In this document: positions 1 through 10,900 of the stretch, piece by piece
How the letters are laid out: each line of letters begins with the position of its first letter
Position numbering within the stretch: the first letter of the stretch is position 1
Source of the DNA: Leptidea sinapis
Taxonomy: Eukaryota > Arthropoda > Insecta > Lepidoptera > Pieridae
Assembly: GCF_905404315.1 (NCBI RefSeq)
Contig: NC_066292.1
Coordinates: 8,060,001 to 8,124,000, forward strand
Direction of reading: 5' to 3'
Length of the DNA stretch: 64,000 nt
Translations under genes and position numbers: made by a program
The notes under the pieces: model-generated
Told to the model about the DNA's origin: nothing
The model's database searches: none
Seen by the model: only the letters and a program-made list of their open reading frames with translations

Positions 1-107
1 TCGGGCCACGGACAGGTTCTTCGCCGGCAGCTACTGGAGATGTACGTCACGAGTCTGTCATATTATAGGGAATTCCCACACTCTGGGAGGAAAGGGAGGG
101 CGTTTCA

Positions 108-400
108 TTTTTTTATGAAAATAAGGGACGAGACGAGCAGGATGTTCAGCTGATGGTAATTGATACTCCCTGCCCATTAGAATGCAGTGCCGCTCAGGAT
201 TCTTGAACAAACCCAAAAATTCTGAGCAGTACAATTGCGCTCGTCACCTTGAGACATAAGATGTTCAGTAATTTCACTAGCTACGGCGCCCTTCAGATCG
301 AAACACAATAACGCTTACACATTACTGCTTCACGGCAGAAATAGGCGCCGTTGTGGTATCCATAATATAGCCGGCATCCTGTGCAAAGGAGCGTCCCACT
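108..400 (-). repeat. SINE-like interspersed repeat, copy 1
   Basis: A member of the most abundant repeat in the window. In sense orientation it starts CCAGTGGGAGGCTCC, runs about 300 bp, and ends CTTATTTTCATAAAAA with an A-rich tail. Here the sense strand is minus. Conserved internal words are GGCGCCGTAGCTAGTGAAATTACTGGGCAAA and two near-palindromic stretches around TGAGCGGCACT. There is no coding capacity. It resembles short interspersed elements common in Lepidoptera; the named family is not assigned. Confidence 0.8.
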
Positions 401-754
401 GTCAGGTGCTGGGCGGGTTTACTGTTGCTGGTGGTATGATTTGAGCCACTTACAGGTTCCTCGGCGGCAGCTACTGGAGACGCACCTCATAAGTTCCTGT
501 CATAAACAGAAGCAGAATGTACGGTTCTGCAGAGGGAACACGTGTAGCGCTGCTCCGGTACTCGAGAATTATGTCACCAGTTCATTTTGTGCACAAAGTG
601 ACACTTGAGGTTGGAGCTACCCAACTTGTTATGAAGTCGAGTCTAGTGAGGTTTCCACAGATAAGCACCACCTATGAGAGATTTGTGTATTTATGTATGA
701 TACCACGTATCCATAATGTGTAAGTCCTAAAATTTTATTTATTCGTTATTCCAG

Positions 755-808
755 GGCGACGAAGCAGATCGGAAGAATGGCCGACACCAAACGTTCTCGC
801 CACAAGCA
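755..808 (+). CDS. Possible internal exon of the PPxY gene
   Basis: A 54-nt block lies between a good acceptor (pyrimidine-rich, ttattccag) and a strong donor (gtaagt). Read in the phase that joins the exon at 1658, it encodes a short Arg/Ser-rich stretch starting RRSRSEEWPTP, with one nucleotide left over at its 3' end to complete a codon there. The exon at 1658 needs exactly that phase. No family is recognisable from so short a piece. It could instead be a chance splice-site pair. Confidence 0.4.
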
Positions 809-1657
809 GTAAGTTGTTATCTTACAGGCTATAATATAGTCGACACTAATTACTAGTAATGACCATAATACTTTCTCCCTCCTTAAAAGACAGTTCTTGG
901 AACTCATCTGATATAGCAAGCCATGCTGTCAGTCCGATTTGATAAAAATATATGGGTAATCCAGATTTCCATGATTTCGGAGAGGAAAAGTTAATATTAA
1001 TATTACTATATGTAACTGTCTTCACCTCTTTGAGTATCGGACGGTCAAGGGTTGACTTTAATTAGCCCTGACCTGAGTAGATCTGGTGGGAGTTCCGAGT
1101 AGACGCGTTTAGTATTGATGTCAGGTCTGGAGCACACATTGGAAGTTCAGAAGCAGAAATACCATCCGGCTCTCTTGAATTATGAGCGTGCTCTTGGAAC
1201 CTTTTTGTGGGTTAAACTTATACTTATATAGCTAATGTTAAAATATTGGCATCACAGTTTCAAAATACCATAGGAACTACTATTCGAAATAATATTTCAT
1301 AGTACTTATAGATTCTATGACCACCACGAGGATCACATGGTATTTTTTAACCTTTATCTTAATAAAATATTTATTCAGCTACGATTATACACGATTGAAG
1401 TTTGCCTTTATTAAAGAATTAATCAAACTATTGAATATCGACCATATCGCGTCAAATGTCGCGCATTAACGAATCGCGAATCTAACGCCTTATTAAGGGA
1501 AAGTTGAAAAAAAAGATCTTATACAATAACAACAATTCATTTCGAACATCATTTAGGAAGTATTTTATTAAATTGAATATTTGACGGACAGCCAACGAAT
1601 CTTCACGTTTCTTGTGTACTACAATTTTGTTAATTGAGCTTGTTGCTCATTATCTAG

Positions 1658-2070
1658 ATCATTCGGAGACAGCTCACGAGCTGGACCAGATGCCGGCTGC
1701 GTCTGGCACCAACTTGGAGATGTTCAGCGAGCTACCGCCGCCGCCGTACTCCTCATGTGGTGACCTCGGCAACCTCCACGTCCTCCGCGACCACGACAAG
1801 GACATATACGAGGAGCCACCTCCCCCTTACTCCGCGTGCTTCGTGCAGTTCAACAACCCCAAAGACGGCGTACCTTCTGTACACATCCACAACACTCAAT
1901 CAGCGAATATCTTGGAAGACCAAGAAGCCGCTTCGACATCTAGCCAGGCCGGCAGCGGGCGGAGTGAACACACCACGAACCAGGTGAACCCTGGAACTGG
2001 AGGCGGAGAAACTCACTGTGGGGCCAGCTCATCGAGAACGAGTCAACCGGAATCACAAAGAGTGTGCTAG
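1658..2070 (+). CDS. Terminal exon of a protein with two PPPPY motifs
   Basis: The open frame runs from a likely acceptor (tatctag) at 1657 to TAG at 2068-2070. It has two motifs of the form PPPPYS, one in SELPPPPYSSCG and one in EEPPPPYSACF about 30 residues later, followed by a low-complexity Ser/Thr/Gly/Gln tail ending SQPESQRVC. PPxY motifs are ligands for WW domains of Nedd4-type E3 ligases and related adaptors. Paired PPPPY motifs in a cytoplasmic tail are typical of small membrane proteins such as the Shisa/WBP1/VOPP1 group, but no transmembrane segment is visible here, so the family is not assigned. Base composition is clearly more GC-rich than the flanks, as expected for coding DNA. 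Upstream exons probably lie to the left of the window. Confidence 0.7.
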
Positions 2071-2149
2071 CTGTGAACAATGACACTGTAGAGTGTAGAC
2101 TATGTATGTAGCAATAGTTGTCGTGCGGCGTGTACATTTATGATTCTTA

Positions 2150-2350
2150 TAGTATAACAGACAAGCGGGTGATAAATCTGATGTTTTTTATGTGTGTTGG
2201 CACCATGTTTGCGCCGGCAATAGCTGATCGCATCTCATTCGGGAGGCGTCGGTTTGATCCCCGCCACGTACCAGTTCATTCGACTCTACTATCATGGTGG
2301 ACATAACAAACCCACTTCTTGCGATGAGGTTGAATCCAGAGAGTTTATGC
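2150..2350 (+). repeat. Possible tRNA-derived SINE head
   Basis: A tRNA-like pair of RNA polymerase III boxes is visible: an A-box-like TAGCTGATCGCATC near 2221 and a B-box-like GGTTTGATCCCC near 2250. The spacing is short compared with a real tRNA and no cloverleaf can be closed, so this is more likely a decayed tRNA-derived SINE than a tRNA gene. Confidence 0.4.
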
Positions 2351-3990
2351 GCTAGTAGGCGCAGAGTTACAGATGTTGCGTTACGAAAGGCTGTGCAAGA
2401 ACACCTTGACTTTTCCTGCTGGTTTAATTACGTTCGGTGACTTTACTTCGGTCACTTACCATCTCCATACCAATGAATGGTACATTATCCCGGTTTAACA
2501 CCAAACCGGTTGCAGAAACCTGGAAGAAATAGTGAGGAATCAACGCGCTATTCCAGTTTTCAAATGATCGCCCTTTAGTTTTATATATCTTATATTCGAC
2601 ACTGTTCGCTGAGTTATAATCATGAAGTAGATATTAAGTTAGGATGGACGAGATCTATTGAAATATGTTGTGAAGATTGTGATTTATATTAAACATAATG
2701 TGATACAGTTTCTAAAATAAGATATTCCTGGTTAAAGGATATGAATATTAATTAAATATAATTCGAGGTACAGTGGAATGAGTTCACCTTATTGTATTGT
2801 AAAAATGCTGCAAATCGTACACATCGGATACGATAATACTGTTGTTAATATAAGAGTGAGTAACTGTACAACGAGAAAACGGAATCAATTTGCACAACAC
2901 ACATTATTAGATGATCTTCAGTGGCCGTTTCCAATAACCTATCTATCCTTAGTTTAACTTACTAGAGGTAGAGGTAGAAATCTATCATTTTACGGTTACA
3001 ACATTTCAATAACTTATGGATATAAAGCATTGGACTATAACTATATTGGACATAACTATAGATAGATAAGATCTTGTCATTAAACGGTGACAGCAATGTA
3101 TCCGTAGGTAATAGATAATTAGAGATACGATATTGAAAACGGCCGACAATACTACGACCACTGACTCTACTGTAAGATTGACTTGTGGCAGGTTCTTTAT
3201 TAGAAACATTACATATTCTGTTCATAAAATATAATCAATTTAATCTGTAATTATTTAATAGATCGTGTCAACGATATGATCTTTGGGAATTAATCCACTG
3301 TTTAGCAACTCTAATTTATCGTCGCACCCATAGTTTGTACGAAAGGCCGGGTCACTCTTCAATCCTGGATGATGCTAAAGTAATAAAACATAGGTTAGGT
3401 TAGGTTAGCTTACTATAGAAGAGATTTCGCTGCACCGAATTTATATTAACATGTTTTTTTCTCTCGGTCGAAATGTTTCAGATAAGTTACAGTGATATGA
3501 ATATAAAAGGAATCACAGAAATGGTACGTGCTGAGTATAATATGTCTATTTGTGAAATTATAAAACCTTCTACATTTATAAAAGAATTTGTGAATATAAG
3601 TATATGTAACACCATTTCAAGTAACGTTCTTACATACATTAGACAATCTCGTGTAATCTCAGGCCATACCTACTTATATTTAGATCATGAATGTAAAAGG
3701 AATCTGATAATTTAGGCTGGGTTGCATTATATTTGCTGTTTTAGCTTAAGTCAAATTTTACGTTAACACTAACGCTGACTTTAACATAGACTGCGTAATG
3801 TGTGGCACCATCGTAATCCTTGGCATAGTTAAAGTTAAAATGTGATATATCATAGTACAAGATCACACTGTTCGATTATGCTGGTATGTGTTTTTATGAT
3901 AAAAGTAATTTTAAATGAACGTTGACAGCCGCAAAGGTTGCCAAGTGTAAACGGATATACCTATTATTGTTTATTATTTACGGTCAGCTG
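2350..3990. other. Unassigned AT-rich interval
   Basis: No supported gene. The short open frames (for example 3473-3715 +) have no recognisable motif, no convincing splice context and AT-driven codon use. Low-complexity AT-rich sequence dominates, and part of the stretch may be decayed transposon. Confidence 0.5.
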
Positions 3991-3995
3991 TATTT

Positions 3996-4262
3996 TTTTA
4001 ATTTCAATAATGTGTGGCGGTCCTCCACAGTGCGGTTTACAAGGAACTTTCTTCCACGTACTACAAAGCTGTGGAATGAACTTCCTTGTGCGGTGTTTCC
4101 GGGACGATACGACATGGGTACCTTCAAAAAAAGCGCGTACACCTTCCTTAAAGGCCGGCAACGCTCCTGTGATTCCTCTGGTGTTGCAAGAGATTGTGGG
4201 CGGTGGTGATCACTTAACAACAGGTGACCCGTACGCTCGTTTGTCCTCCTATTCCATAAAAA
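3996..4262 (+). mobile_element. Non-LTR retrotransposon fragment, ORF2 C-terminus
   Basis: The plus frame reads VRFTRNFLPRTTKLWNELP, then GTFKKSAYTFLKGRQR, followed by a short tail. This is the conserved C-terminal end of the reverse-transcriptase ORF in a CR1/jockey-like LINE that is very common in Lepidoptera. Several other truncated copies lie in the window (26190, 36485, 57885). It is 5'-truncated and non-functional. Confidence 0.75.
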
Positions 4263-4789
4263 AAAAATAAGTTTTATATTTACTATTTACGATAAACCAT
4301 CGTTGCTAGCTAAAGGTAGCCATTTAAAAACACATGCGTGCAGAATCAAGCAGTGGGATCTTAGGATATCAAGTCAATATCGAATATTTTTAAATGCACC
4401 AGAAATTTTACTAAACAATAAATATTAATTATAAAAAAAAATCTCCCAACTAGTTTATCCTCTTATATATGCTTGAGAAAGTTTGTAGGTAAGCATTTCT
4501 ATTAAGTAGGTTTCATTATACGGAGAACTTCCTAATAGGGCGCATTGTACTGTAGGTCAAAGATAAGAAGTGTATAGAAGTATGTTGTATGCATCTGTCC
4601 ATTTGTAACATACTCTGTATTATTATAAAGTATTTCAAATATACTTAGATTTTATTTTAAACAACTATTACCCTTTAAAACCCAGACCTACCATATTTGT
4701 CATATTAGCGGAAAAAAAGCGCGTTGTATCCTGAAGTGATTATATTTAAGGGCCTAATGTTCTGCAATCAGTTTACTGGAAGTTTTGAT

Positions 4790-5190
4790 ATTCACGTCGG
4801 CGCAATAACCACTTGGATCAGGCCATATGCTAAAGCGAAGTCGTGAACAGATCTCCCCGTATCATTGGCGCGCCATTCGGAATGGTGGGCGTAAAAATCG
4901 CCAAGAAACACAATATCTGCAGTGGCGATCTGCTCCAACACGGTATCTGAAGCCGTTAGGATGTGCTCAAGGAGCCGGTCAGCCTCTGTGTTGCTGCTAT
5001 GGGATCTATACAGGCATGTGTAGTTTCACGTATGGTCGTCGTAGTCTACGCGTAGCCACATAACGGATAGGTCCATCAAGGATACTTAGGCGTCGAGAAC
5101 AGATATCCTCCCTGACGTAAAAGTACACACAAACCCGTGGTATAAAGGAGTGTTCCCGATTATACCGAGTAGAAGAGGTAAGATGTATCA
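4790..5190 (-). mobile_element. LINE endonuclease-domain fragment (decayed)
   Basis: The minus-strand translation, in shifting frames, contains LLEHILTASDTVLEQIATAD, FLGDFYAHHSEW and GRSVHDFALAYGLIQV. This matches the apurinic-like endonuclease domain of non-LTR retrotransposons (a GDFNAHH-type motif, here GDFYAHH). Stops and frameshifts interrupt it. No reverse transcriptase follows, so it is a 3'-truncated remnant. Confidence 0.7.
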
Positions 5191-5199
5191 GCCAGAGAG

Positions 5200-5375
5200 G
5201 ATCATCATCATCATCATCAGCCAGAAGACGTCCACTGCTGGACAAAGGCCTCCCCCAAAGATTTTCACGACGATCGGTCCTGCGCTGACCTCGTCCAACG
5301 TATTCCGGCGATCATGACCAGATCGTCGGTCCATCTTGCACCTACACACACTGCGTCTTCCGGTTCGTGGTGCGA
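5200..5375 (-). mobile_element. RTE-like LINE 3' end
   Basis: The block begins with a CAT microsatellite (tcatcatcatcatcatca), then the widespread sequence ccagaagacgtccactgctg and a complement of the RTE-type ORF2 C-terminus (reading DDLVMIAGIRW on the minus strand). The same sequence recurs in the opposite orientation at 28640, 33725 and 13683. Confidence 0.7.
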
Positions 5376-5670
5376 AATATTTTTAGTGGTAGAAAGCAGT
5401 AATTGTTCTATTAAAAATTTATTTTTAATAGAACAACATAATAAAGAGAAGAGTGCCCCACAAGATGAATAATCACCGCTGCAGCTATCGCGCTCAGCAG
5501 ATGCCATTCCGAGCCGGCGCGGTTGCGCGAGAGATGGTCGGAAAGATTCCGTATTGTACAGTCCTGGACGTGATGTGGGAGCAATTAAGGTTCAGTCTAT
5601 GTGTCAGTGCCAAGTGTTCCTTTGTCAGTTCCAGGAGTTTCATTGACTTCGTTCCGCCTTCATTTTTTAT

Positions 5671-6161
5671 TTAAGAAAGGACAGTTTTGTTGTAGGTTTG
5701 CAAAATTATTGCTGAACTCTGAAGGGCTATCCCTTCTAAAACGATGACGGCGATTACTGCATACATTTCTTTCAGTTTCCAGTGCCACTTCCTTTGATTA
5801 TTATTCCGGTTCCAACCATGTGGTTGTTTACCAGAGCTACCCATTAAATGTCCGAGGCATCTGTTACTGCGTAGTTGACTGGTAACCTTTTTGGATGAAT
5901 TTGAGTTTTCTGGCTTACATTGACTAGCCACCATTCTAGGTCTTTTCGCACCGCGTCCGATGTTTTTGCAGACGATTGCTGTGGCGCTGCAGCGTTCGGC
6001 AATGCATCGTTCGCGGGGGGTAGATGAAATTTCTTCAAAAAAACTTCGCTAAGTTGAGATACTCGAAGAGGCGTAGCGCCTGCTTTAGGATCCAACTGCC
6101 GGCTGACAGGTGAGTCAGTAGGCATTGACGGACTTTTCTTACTTTGTCTGAGGGTAATCAT
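5671..6161 (-). mobile_element. DIRS-like retrotransposon RT/RNase H fragment
   Basis: The minus strand reads RKDLEWWLVNVSQKTQIHPK followed by NYAVTDASDIGWG and later KEMYAVIAVI. This order (DLEWW, IHPK, TDASD..GWGA, KE.YAV) is the RT-RNase H boundary of DIRS-type tyrosine-recombinase retrotransposons. Frame breaks split it into two open frames. No recombinase domain is seen. Confidence 0.6.
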
Positions 6162-6339
6162 ATGATGTTTGCTTTCGTGGCCCAGACAATTCCCAAGAAC
6201 TCGATCGATCTTGACACTTCTTGTACCTAACTGAGCACTCGGATATACATTTTTGAGATTGAGTGCACTAAATTACGTAACTACTTTGTTAAGAAGCATC
6301 GAGAACACGTGCACGTACGCCGTATATATACGGCCACAC

Positions 6340-6600
6340 ACGAGGTAACGTGCTGTTGGTCAAGCGGTATCATGTATGGAATAAAACTATTTAGAAGTGT
6401 GGAGTTCAAAGCCAGTGAAATAATTATAATTCCTACAAGTACACAGCCGGTCCGAGGTTCGAGTCTCCAAGGCTCACGTACTATGTCGCTGTAAAAGCCT
6501 TTATGGCTGACAGCACAGAGGAGGTTTTTAGTCGGTAGGGGTTGACACCCGAGTCAGACCCCGTTTCGGGGTGTTCAATACGTATATTTTCCTCCTCTGC
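6340..6600 (+). repeat. tRNA-like B box in a repeated block
   Basis: The sequence gccggtccgaggttcgagtc contains a B-box-like GGTTCGAGTC, and the same words recur in reverse orientation near 61880. It continues into a conserved-looking stretch around gacacccgagtcagaccccg and a hairpin-forming gtttcggggtgttc. Probably a tRNA-derived SINE or a SINE-bearing composite. Confidence 0.45.
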
Positions 6601-6679
6601 AAAAAAAGGCAAGGCATTCGTGCTCGAGCTGTCGTACGGTATAGGACCTCTCTGGGACGTCGTTACGCAGCCCGAGGAA

Positions 6680-7836
6680 TATACGAAGGTACCAAGTAAT
6701 CAATTATAAGTGATCACCAGCAAGTCAACAATTGTGACGTCAGCAATGCGCATGTGACACCTTTTAAAAATGATACGGGGATTCTTTCTTCCTCATATAT
6801 TATAGGTTAGGAAATAATTTTGAGAAAATAAAAAATCTAAACTTTTTATAATTTAATAGTTCAGAAATAAATAACTAATTATTACAAACTATAAATGCGT
6901 GTTGGTAGCTTAAATTACAAGACAGTATAACAAATATCTACCTAATTACCTTTATTAACTTAAGTGTGTAAGTATTAAGCTTAAACTTCGTTGTGAGATG
7001 ATTAATTAAATATTTAACTCGTACTACTTAATTAAAAGTCTATTCTTTATGATTCTTAAAAAGACAGTCTCACAATTTTAGCACCAAGAAATACAATAAC
7101 TAGCTTAAGACTATGTTCATAGCAAATTTTATTTAATGATACAAAAATTAATAAATAAGGTCAACCAATAATTTACAAGATACTAAATAATGTATTCTTG
7201 CCAGCAGTTGCATCTGGCAGCCGCGGGCAGCACCGAGCACGTATGAGATTAACATTTGAGAGTATTGTTGACAGCTGTCAGCTGTCACCACCTATATTGT
7301 AGCCGTGTCTAGCAAAAACAATCGGCACGGCCATATCATCATTTTCTCGAAGCTTCTCATTTTCGATCTCCCTATAACTTCGTTGTTGATAAAACTAGAC
7401 GCTTGAATTTTGGTATCGATTGATCTGGTAATTGCGCCACACAATCTAATATAATATGTATTACTTGTGAGACACAAAGGGTTTTTAATAAAATACATTT
7501 TGCTCTCTTGTGAATTACTTAATATTAATTCATTAGGATTGATGGGCGTGTTATCACGCTAAGACTCGGTTGATTTGGCCCTTTTTTATGATATTAAAAA
7601 AATAATCCAACAGGTTGAAAAGGAAACAGATTGTAACAATTTTCATAATCTAGCCACACACACAAGGAAGTTCGTTTTTAGGGATGCCTCCCGCCTTATC
7701 GTTAAAAATGCATTCTATATCACCTTTGTGCTAAAACTTAGTCTGTAGTAGTTAAAATTTAGTAAAATTATATTAAGCTTTGGAAATATAAATATTTTAA
7801 TACGATTTCCCTGCGTTGTCCTCTATGTTCCGGTGA
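6680..7836. other. Unassigned AT-rich sequence 3' of the spatzle-like gene
   Basis: No supported gene. On the minus strand this is the region directly downstream of the spatzle-like stop codon, so part of it should be 3' UTR. The nearest minus-strand AATAAA seen is around 7126-7131. Confidence 0.4.
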
Positions 7837-7938
7837 TTATAGTTCGTTATGCCTGCGTCGAACGTATCTGGCAAAGTAGTCGGGACGCCAACACTTGCAG
7901 GAGCCGGGGACGAGGAACCAGTCGTAGTACAGACGAAC
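7837..7938 (-). CDS. Spatzle-like, last coding exon
   Basis: It encodes 33 residues from VRLYYDWFLVPGSCKCW to HNEL and then TAA. It follows acceptor gtcgtcag in phase 0. The CKC pair supplies the last two cysteines of the knot. The basic tail (RYVRRRH) lies beyond the knot. Confidence 0.9.
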   Translation of the reverse strand, partial: VRLYYDWFLVPGSCKCWRPDYFARYVRRRHNEL

Positions 7939-10900
7939 CTGACGACACGAAACATTGGAAATTAACACAGCTCTTATCATTACTCTACACGGCTCAGTAA
8001 GTCGACCAAAGGTGAGAAAATTCAACGTTGGGCAAGTCAAGTGAACGCAATAAAGGCTCGTCCCTTTATGCTTTGTATTTATTTTCCAATCCCTGACCCA
8101 CTCGCGTAGTAAATCAACGTTTCTGTTACGATAACGACAGTGACAGCTCTTGAACGCGATCAAATATTTTAAACGCAAATGCGTGTAGGCTTTAACTGCA
8201 TATAGTTTGAGCTAGTGGAGTGTAAAGGAAAGAAAGTTTTATTTTTATTTTTATGAAAATAAGGGACGAGACGAGCAGGACGTTCAGCTTAGATGGTAAT
8301 TGATATGCCCTACCCATTACAATGCAGTGCCGCTCAGAATTCTTAAAAAACCCAAAAATTCTGAGCAGCACTACAATTGCACTCGTCACCTTGAGACATA
8401 AAATGTTAAGTGTCATTTGCCCAGTAATTTCACTAGCTACGGCGCCCTTCCGACCGAAACACAGGAATGTTTACACAATACTTCTTCACGGCAGAAATAG
8501 GCGCCGTTGTGGTACTCATAATCTAGCCGGCTTCCTGTGCAAAGGAGCCTCCCACTGGTATAATATATATTCGAAAGTTATTTGTTTTGTATTAGTGTTC
8601 TAAGTTCTTATATTTGGTGTTAGTCCGTCGACAGATACCTGGTAGCAGCCGAGGTCGTCGTGGCCGTCACAGTGCAGCGGCTTCTCGGTGCTAGGCTCGC
8701 TGGCCGGGGCTCCGTATTGCTGCTGGTAGTCCTGTGTCAAAATTACCACTTAATGACTTATATTAACAGGCAGATACGTGTCATTGAAATAATTGGAATG
8801 AAACAAACACACGTTACGGGAAGCTTAACACAATACATCATGTTTACTTTGTTGAATGAACAAACAAATTTAGTCCCATCACCTTTGTTACGTATCTCTT
8901 CCGGGGGTAATACGTCACGACAGCCCACCAATCACAGCGCGTCATTTCATGGGACGAGGGTATAAAAGAGCGGCTTCCGGCTCTTTGATTCAGTCTCGTG
9001 CCAGATTTTGGCGAGACAACACGTCCTGAGGATGCCTCATGTAAAGGCGAAGCACGCGTTGAATTGTTTAAAAACAAATATTGGCGGAATTAACACTAAG
9101 GAAAACTTAAATCATTTGTATAATACATCAATGAAAACAAAATTCAATTCAGCTGTTTTTCGGATTTGTATGCAACAAAGAGGCAAACCGAAGAAAACTC
9201 TCTTACATACATGTACAATGTGTACTTAGATATGTATTGTTATATTTTAATGTACAGACAGGTTGACTTATTATTTTGTTATACCTACTTATATGAATGT
9301 ACAGCAGACAACCTTATGTTTCATTGGACGTGTAACAATAAACTTAGTATACTAGCAAGATAGACCAACACTCTCCTCATTACGGCGAGACTAAATTTAA
9401 AATGTTCATGTGTGCTAGTTTTACAGATGTGTTAGTGAGTTAGTGAAGTGTGTAGTATTTTGCTTTTAGACAATCCCTATGACAAATATTGATAAACGGC
9501 ATCATATTCACGTGTTCATCACATATTTTCCACGAAAATATTGTACTCGTGTTATATCTATAGTGAGTATAATAATGTAGTAATAATAGGAGTGAATAAA
9601 TAGTGATCTATAGATCACGAATGAAGTATTGAAGAATCAATATTTACCTGCGGAATGTTTCTTTAGTTGGATTGTTGCTATATGTAAGAACACAATCTAA
9701 TACAGAACATGACACCATTGTATTTTTAATTAATATCCAATAAAAAACAGAACAAAAACGATTAAAACACTAAAATTAAAACGCCATCCAATTTGACAGG
9801 AGACTAATGGACACTAAATCGTTACAAACTTCATCTATTCCGTGTCTTTCTCACAGCTAGGTTTTTATGTAATGATAGTAATCTCACTTTCACACAGGTT
9901 TCGTCTATTTCAGTAGTATACTAAGTTTATGCGTGTAACTCTCTGCCAACAGGGATTAATTCCATTTATTAAAACGGCATCCAATTTGACAGGAGACTAA
10001 TGGACACTAAAATGTTTCAAAACAGTTTCGTGGTCTTCATCTATTCCGTGTCTTTCTCACAGCTAGGTGTTTATGTAAGGATAGTAATCTCATTTTATCT
10101 CACAATAGTAGTAGGATGGTAAATCTCACAATATAAATAAAACCATTGGTTTTTAGATTAGTTATTTGCGTAAAAGTTACATTTGGGACTGCAGACCCTC
10201 TGAAAATGTACTCCTGCAATGGTGATGAAACCTCGGGTTAAATAAATAAATTATAAAAAATGTACCTTATACGCGAATAATAAAAGTGCAGTTACAGTCA
10301 CACGCGTTTTAATCCTTTTTAAGTGATTTATTAAGAAAATACGACGTGCATCCATTAATTAGCATATTATTAGAGTTAACAGAATAACAAACACCTCAGT
10401 AGTAAATGAAAATGTTTTAAAAAAGGAATGCCTGCATCAGTCTATATTTTTTCGCGATAATCCGTTCTCGCGGTACCACTTTCTGGCGGAGACTGCGACG
10501 TTCCGACAACAACAATACTCGTGGCTGTCTCTGACGACATCAGGAATCCAGTGTTTAAGCACTGGATCACTGTTCACATGGACAAGAACAAAAATGACTG
10601 CATAAATATGTGCAATATATAATTTTAGTTAAATTATTTTCACTTTTAACTTGGCACCCATTTATAGTGTTTAAATTTTTTTGTAACTATAGGTCTTATT
10701 ATATTATGCCTGAAATAAATGCCTTTTTTTTGTTGTATTCTTACATAACATTCTTGTTATATTAGTAAAACTTAATAATTATGTATGTACATATCTACGT
10801 AAGTCTCGGCATTCAGTGGCGGATTTACAGATTTGCCGCCCGCAGGCTATTAAATTTTGGCCGTCTCAAAATTTTGATATCTTAGTCCACAAAATCATTT

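Noticed and set aside
5006..5245. 79-codon minus-strand ORF as a gene
   Set aside because: Part of a decayed LINE endonuclease followed by an RTE tail and CAT microsatellite.
10440..10600. Minus-strand coding-like stretch KHWIPDVVRDSHEY
   Set aside because: Borders are not good splice sites. The spatzle exons at 11494 and 8731 already join in phase without it.
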